A stretch of 64,000 nucleotides of DNA from Pelagihabitans sp947500445 (GTDB lineage Bacteria > Bacteroidota > Bacteroidia > Flavobacteriales > Flavobacteriaceae), in assembly GCF_050589625.1 (NCBI RefSeq), contig NZ_JBNGOP010000022.1:25062-89061 (forward strand). The letters run 5' to 3'. The translations under genes and the position numbers were made by a program. Shown in pieces: positions 45,169-52,270 of this stretch. Position 1 is the first letter of the stretch. Each line of letters begins with the position of its first letter. The notes below the pieces were generated by a model, which ran no database searches, had not been told where the DNA came from, and worked only from the letters and a program-made list of their open reading frames with translations.

Positions 45169-45990
45169 ATGAGAACATCCTATTCAAGTATTTTACTGGT
45201 CGTGACCCTAATAGGTATCACCGCGTGCAAACCGCAGAAAAAAGAAAAGTTGGAAGGCGATACAACGGAAGAAGCCGTTACCGTTTCCAGTGAAAACGCC
45301 GAAACGCCCTTGGAATTGATCAAGTTGGAAGGCTCCCCTTCATATGAAGCGGCCGCTTTGGAACTGCAATCGCCGGGTACGGGTACCATTGCAAAAGGGA
45401 GCGATGCCGATTTCGTTTTTCAGGTGAACAATTATGAACTGAAGGCGCAGACCAAAGGTCCCAACGCCGAAATGCTGGCCAATTCGGGAAAGGGGCAGCA
45501 CATTCACTTTATTCTGGACAATCAACCCTATTCCGCCCATTATGAACCCCAATTCAAGAAAGAACTTCCGGACGGAGTACACCATTTGGTGGCTTTTTTA
45601 AGCCGATCGTATCACGAATCGGTTAAAAATAAAAACTCGGTGGTCGTTCGCAAACTGGAAGTAGGGGAGAACCCGAAGGACTCATTGGGGTTGGATATGA
45701 AAGCGCCGACGCTTATTTACAGCCGTCCCAAGGGAACCTATTCCGGAAAGGACACCGAAAACCTGTTGTTGGACTTTTTTGTACTCAATACCGTGCTCTC
45801 GGAGGATGGAAACAAAGTGCGGGCCACCATTAACGGTAAAACATTCATGATTTCGGAATGGGCGCCATATCTTATTAAAGGTCTTCCTATGGGAGAAGTG
45901 ACGCTGCAACTGGAACTGGTCGATAATCAGGGTAATTTGATCGCCGGCCCGTTTAATCAAGTAACCCGTACCGTCACCCTGGAACAATAG
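45169..45990 (+). CDS. Conserved secreted lipoprotein, unknown function
   Basis: 273 residues, lipobox ITAC with Cys20, then an acidic linker rich in E, T and S. Two beta-rich halves: residues about 45-170 with GKGQHIHFILDNQPYSAHYE, which has three His and resembles the DUF4399-like pattern, and the second with RPKGTYSGKDTENLLLDFFV. Similar proteins in flavobacterial genomes are sometimes labelled phosphopeptide-binding, but I see no support for that activity. The gap to the DUF5829 gene is 20 bases. Confidence 0.7.
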   Translation: MRTSYSSILLVVTLIGITACKPQKKEKLEGDTTEEAVTVSSENAETPLELIKLEGSPSYEAAALELQSPGTGTIAKGSDADFVFQVNNYELKAQTKGPNAEMLANSGKGQHIHFILDNQPYSAHYEPQFKKELPDGVHHLVAFLSRSYHESVKNKNSVVVRKLEVGENPKDSLGLDMKAPTLIYSRPKGTYSGKDTENLLLDFFVLNTVLSEDGNKVRATINGKTFMISEWAPYLIKGLPMGEVTLQLELVDNQGNLIAGPFNQVTRTVTLEQ

Positions 45991-46024
45991 GTAGTATCCT
46001 TTTTAAAATAACTTACAAAACGCT

Positions 46025-46456
46025 ATGAAAGCCAGTATTACATTGACCGATCACCCCAATATATGGGGCAGTTTTACCAGTGGGTTGTGCCTTGCACATT
46101 GTGTGGCGACGCCTTTTTTATTTGCTGCACATCCCGGGCATGTTCACGGGCATCATGCACATCCTTTTTGGTGGGGATGTATCGATGTGCTTTTTATAGT
46201 CCTGTCATTTTTGGCGGTTTTTTGGTCCGTACGAAATACATCAAAATACTGGATGAAATATGCGCTTTGGATTTCTTGGGCATTATTGGCGGTGCTGGTC
46301 GTAAACGAAAAGTTGGAGTTGTTTCCCGTAGCCGAAGCATTTTTTTATTTTCCGAGTATCGCCCTGATCGTGTTACACCTTTACAATCGCAAGTATTGTA
46401 GGTGCCCAAACGAATGTTGCGTTCACGAAAACCAAAGCCTAAAGGGCGATGGGTGA
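46025..46456 (+). CDS. MerC-domain membrane protein
   Basis: 143 residues with four predicted helices (about 12-30, 45-63, 70-90, 95-115). The first helix carries LCLAHCVATPFLF, a Cys pair as in MerC, then a His-rich loop HPGHVHGHHAHPFWW. The Cys-rich tail (YCRCPNECCVHE) adds possible metal ligands. MerC proteins move mercury, but in Bacteroidota they occur widely without mer operons; no merA, merR or merP is present here, so another metal is more likely. Confidence 0.85.
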   Translation: MKASITLTDHPNIWGSFTSGLCLAHCVATPFLFAAHPGHVHGHHAHPFWWGCIDVLFIVLSFLAVFWSVRNTSKYWMKYALWISWALLAVLVVNEKLELFPVAEAFFYFPSIALIVLHLYNRKYCRCPNECCVHENQSLKGDG

Positions 46457-46576
46457 GCGATTGGTTATGTTGAATTGTGAAGGACGCCTTTACGCCTTGG
46501 GAGGGTCTCATGGCGTTGGTGTTGTTACGTTTTATGTAGCAGCTTCTTTTTTACCGGTCATTTCTTATTTTTAGTC

Positions 46577-47620
46577 ATGCACAAACTTTTTTTTATCGGT
46601 TTAATGCTTTGCTCGGTCCACGTAGGCGGAGCGCAAAAAAGCATAAAAAAGGTCCTCGCGAACACCACCGGGCCTTTAAAAGAAACGCTTCGCTGGCATG
46701 TTCAAGATGGTCAGGGAAACAAAGGGCATTTGCCGGTGGCCATCATAAAAGGAAAAACCGATGGTCCGGTATTTACGGTAGTAGCCGGTGTGCACGGGTT
46801 TGAATACCCCCCAATCGTTGCCGTACAAGAATTGATGCGGGAAATTAAGCCAGAAGCACTCTCCGGGACGATTTTATGTGTTCCTATTGCGAATACCGCC
46901 TCGTTTTATACCAGAACGCCCTTTATCAACCCACAAGATGGTACCAATTTAAATGGTGCATTTCCTGGGGATTCGGTAGGGACCATTACCCAGCGTTTGG
47001 CACATCTGATCACTAAAAAAGTTATTCCGGAAAGTGATGTTTTTTTGGATGTTCATGGTGGCGACGCCAATGAGGACCTGCTACCCTTTGTATGTTACTA
47101 TAATAACAAGAACCGCCCCGAAAGGACCCAAATGGCCGAGCTACTTGCCCAGGCCAGTGGATTTGAATATATCGTTTCCTATCCCTATACCCTAAAAGAT
47201 GACGACCCCGCAAAATATGTGTTCAAACAGGCCGTGCAAGATGGAAAAACGGCCCTGAGCATCGAGTGTGGAAAATTGGGGAACGTACAGGAAGAAGCGG
47301 TAGTTTTGATTAAAAAAGGCATATATAATATGTTGCACCAAATGGAGATGTACGATGCCCCGACGATGCCAAAACCGAAGCGGATACGGCTCAACCATCA
47401 AACCTATATCAGGTCCAACGAAAAAGGAATTTTTTATAGTGACCATAAGGCCGGGGATGCCGTCAAACAGGGGGATGTTGTAGGGTATACCACGGATGAG
47501 TTCGGTGAACGTATTGCCGAGTATCGGGCACCGTCTGGCGGTATTATCCTCTATAAGATCGCGACCCCACCGATCAACGTGGGCGATACGGTAATGTGCA
47601 TCAGCACCAATTTGGAGTAA
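46577..47620 (+). CDS. Succinylglutamate desuccinylase/aspartoacylase-family (M14-like) protein, secreted
   Basis: 347 residues with an N-terminal signal (FIGLMLCSVHVGGAQ). Zinc-site motif VAGVHGFEYPP supplies the H-x2-E pair, with FLDVHGGDANED providing the third ligand region; NLNGAFPGD is the typical Asn-Arg-like block. ALSIECGKLGN holds the catalytic Glu. The family removes acyl or peptide groups from small molecules; a periplasmic location implies an extracellular amide or ester substrate. Separated by 120 bases from the MerC gene. Confidence 0.87.
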   Translation: MHKLFFIGLMLCSVHVGGAQKSIKKVLANTTGPLKETLRWHVQDGQGNKGHLPVAIIKGKTDGPVFTVVAGVHGFEYPPIVAVQELMREIKPEALSGTILCVPIANTASFYTRTPFINPQDGTNLNGAFPGDSVGTITQRLAHLITKKVIPESDVFLDVHGGDANEDLLPFVCYYNNKNRPERTQMAELLAQASGFEYIVSYPYTLKDDDPAKYVFKQAVQDGKTALSIECGKLGNVQEEAVVLIKKGIYNMLHQMEMYDAPTMPKPKRIRLNHQTYIRSNEKGIFYSDHKAGDAVKQGDVVGYTTDEFGERIAEYRAPSGGIILYKIATPPINVGDTVMCISTNLE

Positions 47621-47695
47621 TACCATTTCTGGTTTAACTGTGGTTATCCTTGCCGTCCAGTACCGTTGTTATGTTTTAACATCAGAAATGGTATT
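47619..47695. repeat. Palindromic element with ATACCATTTCTG arms
   Basis: Arms aataccatttctggtttaac (47619-47638) and its inverted partner at 47673-47695; the right arm repeats at 9601-9619. It begins at the last bases of the desuccinylase-like gene and ends 22 bases before the outer inverted repeat around the IS. Confidence 0.55.
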
Positions 47696-47810
47696 CGATG
47701 GTACCTTTTAGCTATTGAACTCATTTAGACTTTTTGGATTGAAGCGAAAATTATCCATTTTAAGGCCTGTTGAAGACTTTTTTGAGTGGTCACAGCAATA
47801 GTTCAACCTA

Positions 47811-48351
47811 TGCACTTTAGTGCATTTCGCTTTAGCTTCTAAAAAAACCTACTTTTGCTATTATGTTGGAACAAAGGGTAAATGGACATACGGTCTCTCG
47901 TCTTTCGGTGCATATAGTCTGGAGTACGAAATACCGATATTCTGTCCTTGTGGGAGATGTGCAAAAGCGTTGCCGTACGGTCCTGATAGAGATCTGTGAC
48001 GCGGAAGGGGTCAACATTTTGAAAGGTGTGGTAAGTAAGGACCATGTCCACATGCATTTGGAGTATCGCCCGTCCCAGGATATCAGTACGCTTGTCAAGA
48101 AGCTAAAGGGTCGAAGTTCCAGGAAACTTCAAATGGAATTCCCGATACTGAAGAAGAAATATTGGGGCCGGCATTTCTGGGCTATAGGATTCGGCTGTTG
48201 GAGCACGGGCAATATAACGGATAAAATGGTGGACGAGTATTTGGAGCATCATCGTAAGTCCGGTAACGATACCGATGCTTTCATACTGGAGTAGTCTTCC
48301 GAACAGCTAACTTTAGCTGGGTTTAAAAACCTATGGTACTTTAGTCCATAG
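47811..48351 (+). mobile_element. IS200/IS605-family insertion (tnpA only), core between end hairpins
   Basis: Core limits are set by subterminal hairpins: left TGCACT-TT-AGTGCA (47811-47824); right CAGCTAA-CT-TTAGCTG (48304-48319) and CTATGG...CCATAG (48331-48351). All three have an ACTTTAG apex, as expected for sites read by one Y1 transposase. True ends should lie 10-25 bases further out. No tnpB is present, so it is of the IS200 subgroup. Confidence 0.8.
47863..48294 (+). CDS. tnpA: IS200/IS605-family Y1 transposase TnpA
   Basis: 143 residues, complete. HUH metal motif H61-V-H63 (SKDHVHMHLEYRP) and catalytic Tyr126 in DEYLEHHRK. The typical VKKLKGRSSRKLQ and YWGRHFWAIGFGCWSTGNI blocks are present. 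The position four after the Tyr, often Gln, is His130 here; I recall this variant from other Bacteroidota copies. Acts as a dimer on single-stranded DNA hairpins during replication. No frameshift or stop is seen, so the element could be active. Confidence 0.95.
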   Translation: MLEQRVNGHTVSRLSVHIVWSTKYRYSVLVGDVQKRCRTVLIEICDAEGVNILKGVVSKDHVHMHLEYRPSQDISTLVKKLKGRSSRKLQMEFPILKKKYWGRHFWAIGFGCWSTGNITDKMVDEYLEHHRKSGNDTDAFILE

Positions 48352-48437
48352 TGGTTTAGTTTCATAGCAGGGCTACGGGAGGAAAAAAAGACAAAAACAG
48401 GGCTGTAAAGGGCAATTTTTTAGCCAATTAAAAAAGT

Positions 48438-48992
48438 CTAAATGAGTTCATTAAGTGATTTATTTCTGTTCAAGAATTCTTTGGCAATGGTTTCGGCCAC
48501 ATGGTGGGAGGAATGCCATGTTCGGTGTACTTCTGTTGCCCATTCAAAGATCAAGGCCTTACGATCGGATGCGTTTTTCGTATTTTTAAGGATATCCGTT
48601 GTTGTGATCGTTCCTCGCTTCAATACCTCCGGCGGGATTAAATATTCGTTCTGCTTGTCGATTTTATAAACTTTCAAATAATTGCTGAGCATCGGTGAAT
48701 GCCGGTAGCTCCATTTTACGTCATGTTTCAGTATTAAATGCAATCTGGAAAGATGAAAGTGGTTGTTCCATCTGCCGTGAATTTCGGGATGTTGTAAGGT
48801 ATGGGCATCCACCATCAGAAACTTATACATGTGGTTTTCCTTCTTGGAAAAGTCTATTTCGCCAAATCCGAAATTAAATATTTCCAAACATTCATGGATG
48901 CCACGTTTTGTATTCGCACCGCAAAATTGACAAGCTCCCGATTTTAAAAGTAGCACCCCGTTCTTTGCTGCGAAATCAATATAATCTTGCAT
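48438..48992 (-). CDS. DUF5946-family protein
   Basis: 184 residues. N-terminal zinc-ribbon-like pair (SGACQFCGANTKRG), then YKFLMVDAHTLQHPEIHG, the most characteristic block, and EWATEVHRTWHSSHHVAETI near the end. Several conserved His and Cys suggest a metal site. Function unknown. Its last codons and stop lie inside the right 25-base inverted repeat beside the IS, so the C-terminus could have been altered by an earlier event; a family comparison would show that. Confidence 0.72.
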   Translation of the reverse strand: MQDYIDFAAKNGVLLLKSGACQFCGANTKRGIHECLEIFNFGFGEIDFSKKENHMYKFLMVDAHTLQHPEIHGRWNNHFHLSRLHLILKHDVKWSYRHSPMLSNYLKVYKIDKQNEYLIPPEVLKRGTITTTDILKNTKNASDRKALIFEWATEVHRTWHSSHHVAETIAKEFLNRNKSLNELI

Positions 48993-49158
48993 GTTTTTTA
49001 GTCATTTTTAACCGCTTGGCCCCCGGTGCTTCCCGTCTTGCGCGAATAAAAATTTTCGGATGCCATTTTGGTTTAATGTTGCCCTATGATCATTTTTCGT
49101 TCGCTGGTGAGCCGTCTTATACGAATGAACGTAGATGAAAAAACATCCGAACGAAGGC

Positions 49159-49518
49159 TTACACATCAAATTTATGTGTAAACTGCAGGCCGCCATAATA
49201 AAACAGATAGATCCAATAAAAAAACTGAAAGCACAAAGAGACAAAAAAGTGCTTCCATGGAACCCTTTGTCGGGACATCAAAAAGATACCGAACGCCAGT
49301 GCTACCAGTTGAACGATACAAAATATGGTGTACAGTTCGGTTTCAAATTGTTTTGAAGTAAACGGGGAACAGCTGGTGACGAGGATAAAAACCACCAACA
49401 TTATTGCGGAGGGCAATAACATGTTCACATTCAATTTCAATACATATTTTATCAATACTCCTACGATAAGTAGGGGTAAGGCAAAATAAAATATGTTAAA
49501 GAGGACGACGCCATTCAT
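49159..49518 (-). CDS. Small membrane protein, unknown
   Basis: 119 residues with four hydrophobic segments (VVLFNIFYFALPLLIVGVLI, LLPSAIMLVVFILVTS, IFCIVQLVALAFGIFLM, FFVSLCFQFFYWIYLFYY) and short polar links. Starts at a normal ATG. No family recognised. Isolated: the DUF5946 gene lies 166 bases downstream on the same strand. Confidence 0.6.
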   Translation of the reverse strand: MNGVVLFNIFYFALPLLIVGVLIKYVLKLNVNMLLPSAIMLVVFILVTSCSPFTSKQFETELYTIFCIVQLVALAFGIFLMSRQRVPWKHFFVSLCFQFFYWIYLFYYGGLQFTHKFDV

Positions 49519-50061
49519 TTGGATTTTTTTATGGTTTACATTATTATGTGCGCTAAAGTGGTTTCATTCGTTACGGGTGTTGGTTGAAAGAACGCACGTT
49601 AAAAGCATACCGGTTTGGTTGTGGTTTGGCCATACCCTTTAAATTAGGTATGTAATTTTGATATTTTTTTGCCGGTACCTCTGGTGTTTTTCAATCGGCC
49701 CGGTAGCCCGTAAAGTTACGGCAATTCGCTGCGGAATAGCACACCTTTTATTGGGAAATGGGTATCCCCGATAATGGTATGCCATCGTTTTTGAACAGGA
49801 ACCTATAGCACACTGAAACTGCGATCACGATAACCGTAAGGCAATGTCCATACTACTGTAGAACCGGGAGAACACCTGGTTTTAAGCTACCTTGGATTCC
49901 AGTAAAAGAACGATTGGGAATTGAGGGTGCGGATGGACCCAATAGCATTCTTTTTTGACATTTGTCAACAAAAAACCGGGCCATCCCCAGTGGGGTGCCT
50001 TGGAATGGAATCCGTCAATCCTTACCTTTATTTTATTTGATAGGACCAAGCTATTTATGTT
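49519..50061. other. 543-base gap without a gene
   Basis: No coding frame with normal composition was found. The only clear signal is the palindrome at 49955-49968. The composition is less A/T-rich than other gaps, so decayed coding sequence cannot be ruled out. Confidence 0.5.
49955..49968. promoter_or_regulatory. FNR-like palindrome before the second Crp/Fnr gene
   Basis: TTGACA-TT-TGTCAA, that is TTGAC-N4-GTCAA, flanked by T- and A-runs. Centre about 100 bases before the start codon at 50062; suggests autoregulation. Confidence 0.55.
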
Positions 50062-50631
50062 ATGAGCACCGTAGTAATCGATATTATCAAAAGTATAAGC
50101 AACATTAGCGATGCCGCGGAAAGCGAGCTCACATCGATGATCGGTTCCAAATTCGTACAGCGGGGGGCCTATCTCCTAAAGGAAGGTGAAACTTGTTCCC
50201 ATATCTATTTCATGCAATTTGGTTTTGCGCATCAGTTCAAATGGAAAAAAGACCAAAAGATTTCCAACTTCTTTTGGACCAATAACGATTTTGTTACCCA
50301 TATGATATCGTTTTTGACGCAGACCCCTTGTAGCGAGAACATAGAGATCCTAAAGGATAGTAAAATATACGCCCTAAGCTATGCCGACCTGCAGTACATG
50401 TATAAAACGTATCCTGAATTCAATCATTTTGGGAGATTGATGTTGGAAAAGTATTTTTTGGAGATTGCCGGCCTTGGGGAGCTTTCAAAGATAACGCCCG
50501 CGCAAAAGCGATATGAAAAGCTTGTGGAGCAACGTCCCAATCTTCTTCAACTGGCCACTTCGGGACAAATTGCATCCTATTTGAACATGTCCCAAGAAAC
50601 CCTGAGCAGAATACGCGCAAAACGACCGTAG
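50062..50631 (+). CDS. Crp/Fnr-family regulator, second copy
   Basis: 189 residues. Cyclic-nucleotide-binding-like N-terminal domain (GAYLLKEGETCSHIYFMQFG, FFWTNNDFVTHMISFL) and a C-terminal helix-turn-helix (SGQIASYLNMSQETLSRIRAK). No Cys set for an iron-sulfur cluster. Flanked on both sides by palindromes of FNR type: 49955-49968 in front of it and a perfect TTGAT-N4-ATCAA at 50698-50711 in front of the next gene. Only distantly similar to the regulator at 35567. Confidence 0.9.
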   Translation: MSTVVIDIIKSISNISDAAESELTSMIGSKFVQRGAYLLKEGETCSHIYFMQFGFAHQFKWKKDQKISNFFWTNNDFVTHMISFLTQTPCSENIEILKDSKIYALSYADLQYMYKTYPEFNHFGRLMLEKYFLEIAGLGELSKITPAQKRYEKLVEQRPNLLQLATSGQIASYLNMSQETLSRIRAKRP

Positions 50632-50693
50632 TCCCTTAAAATAGATGTTTCCGTTAGAAGATTTTTCTTCCGGCAGCTCCTTGTTCCGCTGTT

Positions 50694-50715
50694 TTTTTTG
50701 ATAAATATCAAAAAA
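50694..50715. promoter_or_regulatory. Perfect FNR-box palindrome
   Basis: TTTTTTGATA-AA-TATCAAAAAA with core TTGAT-AAAT-ATCAA, the textbook FNR consensus. Centre about 94 bases ahead of ATG 50799. The T/A-runs also allow a weak terminator reading for the upstream gene. Confidence 0.6.
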
Positions 50716-50798
50716 GGTTTCATTTCATAGGATATCCCGGATACGGAATACTTACGGTACCCCCTTTCACGTTATCATTGAAATTTAAAATCAAACCA

Positions 50799-51491
50799 AT
50801 GATGAAGACCAAACGCCTACCCTATTTGTCATTTATATGTCTTATTTTTTTATGTTTCGGTTGTGAGACCGAAAGCACTGTCGATGTTTCGCAGGACCGT
50901 ATATATGTGGCCTATGGTGCCTTGTGGGACGAAGCCCAAGACCTTACCATTATCAATGTTACCTTTTCTCTGGGAAACTATAATGGTACGCGCTTGGAAC
51001 TTGCCGAAGGTGCTGCCATCAGCTTTAATGGTGATGCGGTACCCTATACCTCATTGGGATATTACGAGCTAAAACTGACCGGTTTTGTGCAGACCGGAAC
51101 GTTCGAGTATATCGATTTGAACGGTAACGTTTTTCAAAACGATATTTCCATTGTCCCGATAGCTTTTGCGGCAGGGACGCCTACTGTTATCGACAGGTCA
51201 AAATCCCACGAAATTCGGTGGGACGGCCAAGCGGTGGGGACCGGACAGTCTTCCGTTGTAGCTACGGTGGTACCCTCCAACTTAGGGGAGACCAAGCTTT
51301 TTTCCCAGACCGCAGAGGGGGCCACCTCGGTAATGCTTACGCCGGACGTTCTGGGCCAGATAGCAAACGAACAAAAGGGACTATTGGTCTTGGAACGTAT
51401 CGAAGCCATGGATGCCATGGATGCCACGGAAGCGGGAGGACTCGTTACGGCGCGATACCGTCCAAATGCCCTGGATATCGACATCGACTAA
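50799..51491 (+). CDS. Secreted lipoprotein, unknown
   Basis: 230 residues from ATG 50799 (a TTG seven codons earlier is less likely). Signal with lipobox CFGC. The mature part is beta-rich and acidic (DRIYVAYGALWDEAQDLTII, GTRLELAEGAAISFNGD) and ends with low-complexity AMDAMDATEAGG and NALDIDID. No family recognised. Downstream of a perfect FNR-type palindrome, so probably a target of the Crp/Fnr protein before it. Confidence 0.75.
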   Translation: MMKTKRLPYLSFICLIFLCFGCETESTVDVSQDRIYVAYGALWDEAQDLTIINVTFSLGNYNGTRLELAEGAAISFNGDAVPYTSLGYYELKLTGFVQTGTFEYIDLNGNVFQNDISIVPIAFAAGTPTVIDRSKSHEIRWDGQAVGTGQSSVVATVVPSNLGETKLFSQTAEGATSVMLTPDVLGQIANEQKGLLVLERIEAMDAMDATEAGGLVTARYRPNALDIDID

Positions 51492-51675
51492 AATTGGACC
51501 GCAGCGCGTTCGACCGTGCCTGTGATAAAACCATGGCACCGGTACCGTGCGGGCAAACGGGATACGGAAAGAGTTTTGTCTCCATGCAACGGTCACAGCG
51601 TAGTATCGAATGTAGATGGCCCGTTAAATACATATCCTTGAAACGACTGCAAATTGAAAAACAACATTTTACATC

Positions 51676-52125
51676 ATGAAGCACCTATCATATAACAAGA
51701 AATCGAATATGGATAAAATGAAATCGGTTTTGGCCTTTTTGACCGGTATGGTCTTATGTTTACACGGCTGTACTTCGGACGATGCTACCGAAAATAACGA
51801 AGCGCCGACATTGGTCGGTCAATGGGAACTTTCAGCGTTTAAGGTCTCCGATACCGTTTCGGCGCCACAGTTATTGGTCAGTGAAGCGATTATTGGCACA
51901 CTGATCGAAGCGGACTGTAAAATTTTATCGTATGATTTTAGGGCGAATGGGGACGTTTTTACCGAAAGCACGATCCTATATATTAGTACCGATCCCGATA
52001 ACATCGTATGTCCGACCGGTTCGTCCGATTCGTTTCAAGGTACTTGGGAGCTGGAAGGAGATATCCTAACATTTGACGACGGTCAGGGTACGCCCTCGGA
52101 AGGCGCACGAATACGGTTGTCCTAA
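51676..52125 (+). CDS. Lipocalin-like lipoprotein
   Basis: 149 residues (an ATG at 51709 would give 138). Lipobox LHGC. LVGQWELSAFKVSD followed by SYDFRANGDVFTES and FQGTWELEGDILTFDDGQG is the pattern of the small flavobacterial lipocalin-like proteins (GxW at the start, repeated GxW later). Function of such proteins is mostly unknown. Lies 184 bases after the preceding lipoprotein gene. Confidence 0.75.
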   Translation: MKHLSYNKKSNMDKMKSVLAFLTGMVLCLHGCTSDDATENNEAPTLVGQWELSAFKVSDTVSAPQLLVSEAIIGTLIEADCKILSYDFRANGDVFTESTILYISTDPDNIVCPTGSSDSFQGTWELEGDILTFDDGQGTPSEGARIRLS

Positions 52126-52270
52126 AATGAATTTATCATTTATGGGGAAGGTCTGAGTGCGGAAAACCGCTCTGGAACGGAATTTATTTTATCGCGCAAA
52201 TGATTTTTTTTAAATTGACAGGTGTTATGCTCTCATTGATCAACGTATGGAATTTAAGCCTTTTACCCCT

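Larger units (their letters stand above)
47717..48449. repeat. 25-base inverted repeat enclosing the IS200-like element
   Basis: gaactcatttagactttttggattg at 47717-47741 recurs in inverted form at 48425-48449 with 3 mismatches. The right arm includes the last codons and stop of the DUF5946 gene. IS200 elements normally have no terminal inverted repeats, so the arms probably belong to the target region. Confidence 0.65.

Noticed and set aside
46025..46456. Mercury-resistance operon
   Set aside because: Only a MerC-like protein is present; no merR, merA, merT or merP is visible nearby.
47619..48294. RAYT/REP system linking the IS transposase to the ATACCATTT palindromes
   Set aside because: The transposase has IS200-type blocks and its own ACTTTAG hairpins; the palindrome arms do not resemble these ends. 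Kept only as a test under the repeat finding.
49135..49356. Plus-strand small basic frame opposite the membrane protein at 49159-49518
   Set aside because: It overlaps the better minus-strand frame with four clear membrane helices and shows no domain or signal.
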